DNA of 17,500 nucleotides, taken from the NCBI GenBank assembly GCA_037179515.1, contig JAXCGZ010014297.1:5001-22500 (forward strand). Direction: 5' to 3'. Made by a program: the position numbers and the translations under genes. A model generated the notes under the pieces. That model searched no databases. It was given only the letters and a program-made list of their open reading frames with translations, and was not told the origin of the DNA. This document shows positions 7,799 to 17,500 of the stretch, piece after piece. Each line of letters starts with the position of its first letter. Position 1 is the stretch's first letter. Source of the stretch: Halocaridina rubra (Eukaryota; Arthropoda; Malacostraca; Decapoda; Atyidae).

Positions 7799-9850
7799 CT
7801 AGGCTCTGAGATGATGATAGATCTGCTTTTTAAAGGAAGAAAGGTCATAAGAATTAGGAAACACAAAAGGAGGAAGAGAGTTCGAGAGTCTGGAGGTAGA
7901 TGGGAAGAATCAGTCGCTGCACCGACCAATCATCGAGCTACAATTCTCCACACAGTACCTGTGAGATGAGGCCGCTTTGCGAGTGTTACACGGCCTCGGA
8001 AGTGCAGAAGGGATGCAACTCGCCAACTCATCAGAGCAGCGATGGAAGTAGTTGCGATAAAAAAGCGAAAGGGAAGATACCTTACGGCGAAGAGAGAGAG
8101 AATCTAAATTAGAAGTAAGAGAAGGATCATTAATGAGTCTGACTGCTTTATATTCAACACTATCAAGAAGATAAGTATAAGAAGAAGCACCCCAGATGTG
8201 TGAGCAGTATTCTAAGCAGGGACGGATAAAACCTTTGTATATTTTAAGTAACTGCAAAGAGGAAAAGTAATGACGAAAATGAAACAAAACACCCAATTTT
8301 TTGAATGAAGATTTAGAAATTTGGATTATGTGATTCCTTCAAGACAAGTTAGAGGCTATATGGATTCAATATATGTTGATAGAGTTAAGAGGGTAAATTT
8401 TGTTAGTTTTGGAGACAATAGGATTTTCAGGAGGAGAAGAACACAAAGAGATAGCCTGAAACTGTGTCTTGAAGGCATTGAATTTCACTAAGTTTTGAGT
8501 GCCCCACTCAGATACTTTCTGCAATTTGGAGTTAAGAGTAGTAGAAAAAGTGATACGAGATTGATTACGAGTAACAGATGAAGCTTGTGAAGAAAAGGCA
8601 GAGGAACAGTGAAGGGTAGAATCATTAGCAGAGGCATGAAGAAGAGAGGAAAATGATAATTGTAAAAGATCATTGATGAAGAGAAGGAACAGAGTAGGTG
8701 GAAGAACAGAGCCCTGTGGAACACCACTGGTAACAGAGAAAGGGCTAGATGTCGCGCCATCAATAACTACAGATATAAAACGGTCAGTAAGAAAACTGGA
8801 AATCAGAGAACAGCAAGATATGGTAAACCCATTAGCAGGGAATTTGGCCAAAAGAGCCTTGTGCCAAACCTTATAGATATCAAGGGCGATGACAAAGGAT
8901 TCCCCATAGTTCCTCAGAGAAGATGACCATACATGAGTAAGATAGGAAAGGAGATCACCAGTGGATCTTGCCTTGCAGAAGCCGTTCTGGTGATCGGAGA
9001 TAAGTGAGTTAGATTCAAGGCGTTCTAGTAAGTGAGAATTGAGCAAAGTTTCAAAAACTTTAGCAACAGAGGAGGCTAGGGCAATAGGTTGGTAGTTAGA
9101 AAGAATAGAGCTGTCACCCTTCTTAGGAACAGGTTGAACTACAGCATGCTTCCAAGATGAAGGATAGTTGCTGGTTGACAGAATGAGGCGAAATAGACGA
9201 AAAAGCACGGCAGCCAGTTCATCTACAAACTCCTTAAGAAACTTTGCAGGGATACCATTGGGACCAGATGCCTTGTTCGTCGTTAGCGAGCGATGAGCCT
9301 TATGAACTTGGCGTGAAGAAAGGATAAGGGAGGATATAGGGTTAGAGAGGGGTAAAGACTGAGGAACAAGTGCGCTGAAATCATTTAAAGAAGACTTGGC
9401 AGAAAAATGAGAGCCAAAGAGAGTGGCTTTGCCAGTGGGAGAGCTAGCTATAGAATCATCAGAACGAATGAGAGGGGGAAAGCTTGAGATACAGAAGTTT
9501 TTGGAGAGGATTTTGGCTAAGGACCAGAAGCATTTGTTAGTGGGAGAGGAGTTAAGACAAAAGCAATACAGCGATTCCTAGCTATATTAAAAGCAGAGCG
9601 AGTTCAATCGGAAGGAGAGGTTTGGTAAGATCGGTGAGCCCGATTCCTAGCCTGGATAGCCATGGAGCAGGGACGGTCAAACCAAGGTTTAGGGAGAGAG
9701 AAAGTTTTTGTAGAAGAAGGGATGTACACCTCCATCCCTGCTGTCATAGAGCTACCTGATCAGGGTTGCGGGACCAAAAGCAGTAGTCATCCCATGGGAA
9801 GTCAAAGAGAAAGTTACGCAAATTTTCATGTTGGGTATGCTTGAAGTGCC
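7799..9850 (-). pseudogene. RT and C-terminal domain pseudogene of LINE copy Y
   Basis: Minus-strand RT of a Jockey/CR1-like LINE. One frame is open from about 9537 down to 8366, longer than the stretch starting at the first ATG (9208). In order: ASGPNGIPAKFLKE (about 9230-9275), NYQPIALASSVAKVFE (about 9050-9100), NGFCKARS, motif A ALDI at 8876-8887, GVPQG at 8711-8725 with LFLLFINDL, and the catalytic box SAND (family FADD) at 8621-8632. After an in-frame stop at 8366 the frame goes on with FKKLGVLFHF (about 8267-8302) and the C-terminal domain, has another stop near 7909, and ends at the stop codon 7799-7801. Relative to Z2, a 12-base deletion removes AFHR from motif A. It could not encode active RT. 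Confidence 0.85.
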
Positions 9851-9875
9851 AAAGGCGGCCGCTGAGTAGGAGGGA

Positions 9876-10722
9876 TTAGTGGTGGGGGAGCAAAATTGAA
9901 GAGACTGAGGTCATAGAGTGGTCAGATTTACCAAAAGGGGAAAGCACAGAATAAGAGTAGTATGAAGGATTAGAAGTAAAAAATAGGTCAAGAGTGTTTG
10001 CACCCTGTTTGTGACGATCAGGAACGCGAGTAGGATGTTTGATAATTTGCTCCAGATCGTGAGTAATAGAGAAAGCAAGGGCCTCACTTCCTCCCACTTC
10101 AGTGTGAGAAGAATGAAGCCACTCACTGTGGTGTACATTGAAGTCTCCAATGTAGAGAACTTCGGCATGTGGGTGAGAAGATAGCAAGGACTCATGGCAC
10201 GAGGACAGACATTCAAAGAAAGACACAAACTCGGTGGAGTTTTATAGAACAGTAGCAGAAGCAAAGGAAGATAGTTGTAGTTGAGAGATAGACTTTTAGC
10301 CAGAGAACATCAAAGTCAGGAGATTCAAGGTCCATGAGCCTCGCAGTAGGAGTGTTTGTGTTGCAGTATGCACAGACCCCACCTTTGGAATGAAAACGAG
10401 TATACAGATTATAGTGAGAGATTTGAAATGGGTCATAGGAAGCATGTATAGAGAGCTGGATTTCAGATAGGAGGAGGAGGTTAGGGAGGTAAGTGCCCAA
10501 GTGCTGTTCCACAGACGAAAGATTAGAGTTCAGCCCACGAATGTTAGAATAGTGAAGAGTGAAAGAAGCTGATCTATTGGGAGGTGCAAGGTTAAGGGCA
10601 GAACTAGTACTACCACCAGGCATGTCTACCCTCAAGCCAATAGTAGAGTCAACACGATCCCTGGAGATTCTTCGCTTCCCTTTATGCCGGGTACTGGGGG
10701 CCATTAGTTGTGGACCTTCCAT
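9876..10722 (-). pseudogene. LINE endonuclease pseudogene (copy Y, ORF2 N-terminal part)
   Basis: Endonuclease/exonuclease/phosphatase-fold domain that nicks the genomic target before reverse transcription. On the minus strand the likely ATG is 10720-10722, giving MEGPQLMAPS and a basic, proline-rich leader, then HYSNIRGLNSNLSSVEQHL (about 10500-10560), LLLSE (the metal-binding Glu; the usual form is LLxET), GGVCAY, and FDVLWLKV. A frameshift at about 10213-10226 moves the reading to the next frame, with GDFN at 10138-10149, a TRVPDRHKQGANTLDLFFTS block, and KSDH ending at 9918. All three catalytic motif groups are present, so it decayed mainly by frameshift. The upstream ATG at 10846-10848 is possible, but its extension looks unlike a protein of this family. 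Confidence 0.82.
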
Positions 10723-12571
<1,849 letters not shown>

Positions 12572-12575
<4 letters not shown>

Positions 12576-12631
12576 CAAAACCTGAATGGGTTGTGCAGCC
12601 TAATACCGTCAGTAGTCCAGTTTTTTTTGAC
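12572..12631. other. Spacer between the two LINE 3'-end repeats
   Basis: About 60 bp not shared by the repeats, including aaaacctgaatgggttgtgc and a T8 run at 12621-12628. The T run could be the reversed A tail of a small minus-strand insert, but I recognise no family. Confidence 0.3.
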
Positions 12632-12931
12632 AATCACAAAATCTCCTGACTCCAATAACATGAACGGAAATAGCAGACAAAGCCTTGTCTGTCAAAGGTC
12701 AAACTTATGGAACAGTCTGCCAGAGGGCATAAATGAAAAGGAAGCAGCACAGAGAGCTGGGAGAACAATTATATAATAGCTAAAAAGTCACTGTATAAAA
12801 CTATGCGCTCTGGTACTGTAAAAATTATTCTAAAGTGCTGTAATATTTTCCAATGATGTTTCTTGGCATGATGCATATTTTTTGGAAATAGAGGCATGAT
12901 ATTTTGATTAAGTTCAGACAGTCTCTTCCAA
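12632..12931 (+). repeat. Direct repeat copy 2: LINE 3' end with WNSLPE
   Basis: Second copy of the segment at 12267-12571, with aatcacaaaatctcctgac at its start, LWNSLPEGINEKEAAQ at about 12705-12752, and the same 3' region. It may be a separate 5'-truncated insertion of the P family, the lost end of copy P1, or a tandem duplication. The protein reads slightly better here than in copy 1 (no stop straight after INE). Confidence 0.8.
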
Positions 12932-13499
12932 ATTCTTTATCTAACATTGAAAAGGTTTTGTTGGCAACTATTTATAAGGCTTCTTTACATATATTTAGAC
13001 TAATATATGTTCACGATTTGATAAATATGCAGTTTACTACTTCTGAGGACCTGATGAATTATTGATCATTTGTTATAATTTCATCAGCAGGAATTGACTT
13101 GTACTTATTACACTAGTAGGTTTGGGAAGCAGCCAAGCATACAAGTACTACCTCTCTGACCACCATCACAATGAAATATATCAAAACCTTCTATATAAAG
13201 CAGTCTGACTGGCATATTACTCTTTAACCGTGTTCCTGATGCATATAAGACAACAACTTTGATATCTATGATTAATATCTTTATTTAATCAAAACATGAT
13301 ATCATTGATCTTGTATTATTGTTTCCATTATGAAACCGTCCTTGTATTTATTCTTTGCTTTTTTGACTAAGTCATATTTGCCTTTTATTTAATGATAATT
13401 ATATAATTAACATAACTTACTTTAATGGCCACGTTATTTACAATATCCACATGTTAGTTTGTGGTCAAATCGTCATTTTTCTACTTTATTTTGGTCGCT
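12932..13499. other. AT-rich stretch, nothing recognised
   Basis: About 570 bp of AT-rich sequence with no open frame, tRNA or repeat that I can identify on either strand. It separates the P2-type 3' ends from the minus-strand ORF1-like remnant. Confidence 0.5.
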
Positions 13500-14692
13500 G
13501 CTCAGGAAGAAGTCTGATCTTTTCCGGGTATATAATGGTTGGATTTGTTTTGATAAGCTGGCCTGAGTCTCCAGTTTGAATATCTCTCCGCTTCCTCTTG
13601 GTTGCTGGAGTTTCTGGCTTTATGGCTATGATAGTCTTCTCGAATCAGTTTGTATTCTGCCAATATATGTAGGATAGGCGCATATTTTGTAGTAATTTTT
13701 GGCTCCTCCGGTTCTTCTGTAATCTTGATGAATTTCTTAATAGCTGTTATAATCCCCCTTTGCTTTTGCTCTTTGCCCATTTATGTAGAAGAGGCAGTTA
13801 AGTTATTCAAACTCCTGTCTCTCCCGGCCAGTCTGTTGTTATCCTGTATATCGATAGTCTCTGGCATTCTTTAAAGTGGTTCTGATTTATTGTACTGTGG
13901 TCTATGAACGCTTTAAGTTGTGCCATTAACCAAGTTTGTCTGTTTGTTTCATTTTTCGGCATGATTCTATTCATTTGTATTTCTGACAAATTCTGAGATA
14001 CAAATTTAGGCCTGCTGTTTGCATTAGCATCTAGGAGTACAATGACACCGGCTCTTGCGAGGGTGGGATTGCTAGAGTTTCCTCCCAACAACTTGTGATC
14101 AATATTTCATATACCTACTCTAAAACAAGACGAGTAGTTATAAAAGATATCCTATTTTTATGACACCACACTCGCAACTGTCCACTATAAATGTGTACGT
14201 GCTCTTCGTGTTCGGATGAGGGTGGGGAAAGTTCATATATGCAAATAGTAATATCTTTGTTTTTCTCTTTTAACTTTTCTACTAGTTCTCCCTAGTCGCC
14301 TAGAAATTTTTCACAGTCTAAGTCATCTGAGCAATTAATCCACCATAGTTAATACACTCCTGTACATTTTCTTTAATTTTCTCTTTATCTCAGGCTTTTA
14401 AAATAGCTAGATATGCTTGTGAATGGTTTTCACCTTGCATTTAGGTGATTTGTCTGTATTTCCTTAAGACCGAGAAACAGTGATATATACCTGCATCACT
14501 GTCTTTTGACTTATTGACACTAATGGGACGATAGTTGCGGAGCCTCATTGACATTAGCTGTCTGATATTTGTTTCAACAGCCAATAGACAACAATTGAGT
14601 TGATCTATCTTTTCATAAAATTTTCTATTTTTTTTTATCTCAGTGACTTGCCTTTTTCTTTTAGTCATGATGATTTCCGTAAAAGAAGACAA
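13500..14692 (-). pseudogene. Broken LINE ORF1-like frame with SGNH-esterase traces
   Basis: Minus-strand coding sense in several frames. A basic N-terminal part starts at 14692 (MTKRKRQVTEIKKNRKFYE follows within it), then a CFSVLRKYR-like block near 14455-14480 (ORF1s often show NRFxVL here). After frame changes come CSDDLDCEKF near 14310-14340 (position of the GxND block), ELVEKLKEKNKDITICIYEL near 14228-14285, WCHKNRISFI near 14145-14180, and DHKLLGG...LARAGVIVLL near 14030-14100 (position of DGVHL). This order matches the SGNH esterase of copy Q ORF1, but the catalytic residues are mostly lost. The downstream part (13502-13800) is open yet unrecognised. If correct, it is a third LINE type in reverse orientation. 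Confidence 0.42.
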
Positions 14693-14834
14693 GTCTTATC
14701 TCGTGGTGAGGAGTATTTTCCGTGAAAATATCATTTCAAGGTTAATATCTATTTTGTGATGGAATGAATGCTGCAGGTGATATTTTTTGTCAGCTCTAGT
14801 TGTTGACAATATCTCTGGAGTTCCTTTTTCTTAA
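14693..14834. other. Short gap before LINE copy Q, nothing recognised
   Basis: AT-rich sequence between the minus-strand ORF1-like remnant and the start of the open frame of copy Q. The stop codon TAA at 14832-14834 closes the Q ORF1 frame upstream. It may contain the 5' end of Q or unrelated flank. Confidence 0.4.
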
Positions 14835-14981
14835 ACATTTGTATGCATTGAACTTGACGCAAGCAAACTCATTTTTAATTTAAGAAATGAGTTGGCCGCA
14901 GTCAGGCAGGAGGTCAGATCCTTAGCAGAGGAGAACAGGGATCTGAGAGGTAAGGTAGAGGTGTTAACCAGGAAGGGATAA
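14835..14981 (+). pseudogene. Coiled-coil segment of ORF1, LINE copy Q
   Basis: Open in the same frame as the ORF1 at 14982, ending with TAA at 14979-14981, directly next to its ATG. The translation contains LRNELAAVRQEVRSLAEENR and LRGKVEVL, a strong heptad-like pattern rich in Leu, Glu and Arg, as in the trimerising coiled coils at the front of many LINE ORF1 proteins. Most likely one ORF1 was cut by a new stop codon and the ATG after it is incidental. A real short upstream ORF with reinitiation is a less likely alternative. No start codon is visible in this frame, so the element may be 5' truncated here. Confidence 0.65.
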
Positions 14982-15737
14982 ATGAATAGTGAAGACGACT
15001 GGAAAGTTGTGAATAAGGGTTCAACGAAGATGGTTCTTAAGAAAAATGATACTTTTCGACTACAAGCTGCTAAATCATTTAGTTCACTTAGAGATGAATG
15101 TGACAGTGGCGGCAGTAATTCTTCAGGACCCATAGAGTCAGATAGGTGTACTAGCGATCGTAGAAAAGGAAGTGGGAAAAGCTCTCAGGTCAAGAGCCTA
15201 GGTAAGTCTCCCAAGGTTGGAGTAACCCATCCTCTGGATAAGTCTCGTTCTCTGGTAATTGTAGGGGATTCACTATGCAGATTTGTAGACAGGAAACTCA
15301 GGCATAGAGATAGAGGAAAATATTTTTTCCCTGGAGCAGGTATGAAGAAGGTGGGTGAGTCAATAAATAGCTGGACTGAGAAAAAAGATGTTGTTTGTTT
15401 GATAGCTGGTGGAAATGACGTGCAGGATGGTAGAAGTGAGGAGCTGATTAGGTTGTATAGACAAGCCCTGGATAAGATCAGGAAAAGGGGTGCAGTTCCT
15501 GTGATGTGTGGTATTCTCCCTAGGCTTAGCCAAAGTTCAGAGTGGTGGTCTCGAGCTATAGGAGTAAATGCTAGGATGGAAGTCTTCTGTCGGGAGAATA
15601 ATATAGGTTTTATAGACGGGTGGGATCACTTCACTAGTCGTAAGCATATGTATGCAAGGGATGGAGTGCATCTTTCTAATTCAGGTGTCTCGGTATTGGC
15701 TGGTATGATAGACAGAGAGGTAGGGGGGTTTTGTTAG
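14982..15737 (+). CDS. LINE ORF1 protein with SGNH-hydrolase (esterase) domain
   Basis: 251 residues. The first 90 are polar and serine-rich with DDWKVVNKGSTK at residues 5-16, a form common ahead of this domain in LINE ORF1s. Residues 91-251 are an SGNH/GDSL hydrolase: GDS at 95-97 (nucleophile Ser97), PGAG at 117-120 (oxyanion Gly), GGND at 143-146 (Asn145), and DGVH at 227-230 (Asp227, His230). All four signature residue groups are therefore intact, and the domain is uninterrupted. ORF1 esterase domains occur in CR1/L2-like elements; they may act on lipids or acyl groups, with a debated role in retrotransposition. An in-frame coiled coil lies just upstream behind a stop. ORF2 begins 14 bases after this stop. 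Function as an active enzyme is inferred. Confidence 0.9.
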   Translation: MNSEDDWKVVNKGSTKMVLKKNDTFRLQAAKSFSSLRDECDSGGSNSSGPIESDRCTSDRRKGSGKSSQVKSLGKSPKVGVTHPLDKSRSLVIVGDSLCRFVDRKLRHRDRGKYFFPGAGMKKVGESINSWTEKKDVVCLIAGGNDVQDGRSEELIRLYRQALDKIRKRGAVPVMCGILPRLSQSSEWWSRAIGVNARMEVFCRENNIGFIDGWDHFTSRKHMYARDGVHLSNSGVSVLAGMIDREVGGFC

Positions 15738-15751
15738 ATACAAATAATGAA

Positions 15752-16687
15752 ATGAATAATACTTGTGCAGAGAAATTAGTCAGTAAGGGTTCAGTAAATA
15801 GTGGGTCAAATAACTGGGAGTCTAAGGATAATAACCATGTGTTACATAGAACAAATATTAACAAAAAGAATAGCTACAAGACGGGTAAAGCTAGAGAAAG
15901 TTTAAAAGTATATTATACAAATAGCCGTAATTTAGGTAACAAGATAGAAGAACTGAGAGCCATAGTATGTAGTGAGAGACCGGATACAATATGCATTAGT
16001 GAAAGTTGGATTAATTTAGAAAGCAAACACCTTAAAGCTGAGTACATAATTACAGGATATAAACTTTATAATGCGGATCGCAGTGCAGATAGAAGAGGGG
16101 GAGGGGTATTTATGTATATTAATGATAGCCTCAGAAGCTGCATTAAGTCTGGAATTAAGACAAATCTAAATTCAGAAACCTTATGGGTTGAAATTAAAAA
16201 TAATATAGAAAGTCTAGTTGTAGGAGTAGTCTACAGACCACCTGATCTAGATAATATAAAGTTGCAAGTTATATATGATGAAATTTCTAAAGTGACCAGG
16301 TCAAATAGAGTTTGCATTGTAGGCGATTTTAATTTTAGAAATATTAACTGGGAAACCACAACAGGTGATAGTAGCTCTAAGGAGTTTTTGGAAGCAGTAG
16401 AAGACAATTTCCTTTCTCTGCATGTACTTGAAGCAACAAGGGGGGTGAATATACTAGATTTATTTCTTAGTAATAGAGAGAATATGGTTTCAAATTTAGA
16501 AGTTGGTGAACCATTGGGCAACAGTGACCATGATTCCATTAGATTTAACATAATTTTCAAGGAAACTAGAAAGGAAAACAAGAATATTGTTCCAAACTTT
16601 AGAGCAGGAGATTTTGAGGGCTTAAAAACTAAATTATCTAATGAGGTATGGGAAGGGATTTCTGGGGGTACAGATGTGGGTAGTTAA
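15752..16687 (+). CDS. LINE ORF2, endonuclease part (copy Q, frameshifted end)
   Basis: N-terminal part of ORF2; the frame is open from 15731, but the first ATG is at 15752. Counting from that ATG: YYTNSRNLGNK at about 54-64 (Asn57), ISESW at 82-86 (metal-binding Glu84), GGGVFMYI at 116-123, VVYRPP at 159-164, GDFN at 191-194, TRGVNILDLFLSN at 229-241 and GNSDH at 256-260. These are all the expected catalytic motifs of the apurinic-type endonuclease that nicks target DNA. The frame closes with a stop at 16685-16687, but homologous coding continues in the next frame from about 16674, so the protein is truncated by a frameshift near 16670-16690. It is preceded by ORF1, as in two-ORF LINEs. Confidence 0.88.
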   Translation: MNNTCAEKLVSKGSVNSGSNNWESKDNNHVLHRTNINKKNSYKTGKARESLKVYYTNSRNLGNKIEELRAIVCSERPDTICISESWINLESKHLKAEYIITGYKLYNADRSADRRGGGVFMYINDSLRSCIKSGIKTNLNSETLWVEIKNNIESLVVGVVYRPPDLDNIKLQVIYDEISKVTRSNRVCIVGDFNFRNINWETTTGDSSSKEFLEAVEDNFLSLHVLEATRGVNILDLFLSNRENMVSNLEVGEPLGNSDHDSIRFNIIFKETRKENKNIVPNFRAGDFEGLKTKLSNEVWEGISGGTDVGS

Positions 16688-16814
16688 TCCAGCAGGTCAG
16701 GTCGCAGGTAGCAGATTACCCCGAAAATTGAGTACCACATGCCAAGGATTATCACAAGATAAGATCAATGCATTAAATTCTCTCACAGGAAAGAACAGCA
16801 GTCCGTCAGTTAAT
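16682..16814 (+). repeat. Possible short insertion bounded by agttaat repeats
   Basis: agttaat occurs at 16682-16688 and 16808-16814. Between them lies sequence that does not look like the usual LINE linker, while DEEYNNF...DYIPMK just after fits the linker again. The offset is 126 bases (42 codons). It could be a small insertion with a 7-base duplication, or family-specific linker; the match may be chance. Confidence 0.3.
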
Positions 16815-17500
16815 ATAAATTTGGATGAGGAATATAACAATTTTGTCATGACTCTTAAGAATAGCCAGAGAGACTATATTCCCATGAAACATTGCAGATC
16901 AAGAAAAAATGACCCTAAATGGATGAACAATAGAATAAAGAATCTTATAGGTATTAAAAGAGGAATATACAGGAAACTAAAAAGAGGTGAAGAGCAGGTG
17001 AGGCAGCAATATATACAGTTAAACAGGGATGTTAAAAAGATAGTTAGAGAGTCGAAAAGAAAATACGAAGTTAGAATAGCAGGAGAAGCTAAAGAAAATC
17101 CTAAAGGGTTTTATCAACATTATCAAACAAAATTTAAGGAAAAAGTCGGACCAGTTGAAGTAGCCAATGGCCATATCACAGATGACGATAAAGTGATGTG
17201 TACATGTTTAAATGATTATTTCTTATCTGTATTTACCAATGAAAACTTGGAAAATATTCCGGAAGTAGAATCCATTCACATAGACAGTCCCGATAATATA
17301 CTTAGTTCAATAAATATTACGAAAGAGGAGGTAATAAAAGAAATAGATAAATTAAAGGCTCATAAATCTCCGGGACCTGAAGGAATATATGCTAGAATAT
17401 TAAAGGAATGCAAGGAAGAGCTTAGTTGTCCACTAACTGCATTATTTAATAATTCAATAAAATTAGGATCGGTACCCATGGAGTGGAAATTGGCAGATGT
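16689..17500 (+). CDS. LINE ORF2, linker and start of reverse transcriptase (partial)
   Basis: Open without a stop from about 16674 to the window edge, in a different frame from the endonuclease part. It contains DYIPMK (about 16871-16888), DPKWMNNRIKNL (about 16910-16945), a highly basic linker (17000-17100), PKGFYQHYQTKFK, DDDKVMCTCLNDYFLSVFT (about 17185-17241; family DxEKAExLNxFFxSVFT), then KAHKSPGPEGIYARILKE (about 17356-17410; family KSxGPDGIxxxxLKE) and PMEWKLADV at the edge (family PxxWKxAxV). These are the linker and the first RT blocks; the catalytic palm lies beyond the window. GPEG replaces the usual GPDG. Clean coding over 270 codons suggests a young copy. Confidence 0.9.

Noticed and set aside
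9662..9844. Plus-strand open frame, and others like it at 7396-7593, 7900-8112 and 8673-8876
   Set aside because: They lie antisense to supported coding parts of minus-strand LINE copies X and Y and show no recognised motif.
14831..15133. Minus-strand open frame of 100 codons opposite ORF1, and 16231-16581 opposite the endonuclease
   Set aside because: Both are antisense to well-supported plus-strand coding sequence with intact motifs.
15731..15751. Start of ORF2 at TTG 15731
   Set aside because: A TTG start is a bacterial convention. In an animal element the ATG at 15752 is the better choice, though reinitiation near the ORF1 stop cannot be excluded.

Overview
This window looks like animal nuclear DNA, most likely from an arthropod and plausibly a decapod crustacean. 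The evidence is a dense stack of decayed non-LTR retrotransposons (LINEs) of Jockey/CR1/L2-like type, a tRNA-derived SINE, and a dinucleotide (TA)n array of about 970 bp. I see no bacterial-style operons, no CRISPR array, and no host protein-coding gene that I could defend. The decapod assignment is inferred from the repeat style, not proven by any single gene.

Layout. Positions 1-717 and about 4891-5055 are two pieces of one decayed plus-strand LINE reverse transcriptase (copy P1). They are separated by minus-strand LINE material: an old copy Z1 (718-1906 and 4034-4890), itself split by a younger copy Z2 (1907-4033) of the same family. A second plus-strand LINE of the P type (P2) starts near 5056. 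It is interrupted by a 219-bp tRNA-type SINE (5211-5429) with a perfect 11-bp target-site duplication, and runs through its RT domain to 6967. There it is split again by two more minus-strand Z-family copies, X (6968-7605) and Y (7606-about 10980), and by the (TA)n array (about 10981-11951). The coding sense of P2 resumes at 11952 and ends with a WNSLPE motif and a 3' tail. A segment of that 3' end, about 300 bp, is repeated 365 bp downstream.

The stretch 12940-13500 is AT-rich with nothing recognisable. From 14692 down to 13500 the minus strand carries a broken frame that resembles a LINE ORF1 with an SGNH-hydrolase (esterase) core. From 14835 to the window end there is a much better preserved plus-strand LINE (copy Q). 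It has a coiled-coil segment, an ORF1 with a complete-looking SGNH esterase signature, an ORF2 apurinic-type endonuclease with its catalytic motifs, and the start of the reverse transcriptase in another frame, running off the edge.

The window is therefore mainly a record of retrotransposition: at least six LINE copies of at least three kinds, one SINE, and nesting three levels deep on the left side (P1 contains Z1, which contains Z2). In copy Q, ORF1 would act as the nucleic-acid-binding or esterase partner and ORF2 as the nicking and reverse-transcribing enzyme. All copies carry stops or frameshifts, so none is expected to be autonomous as sequenced.
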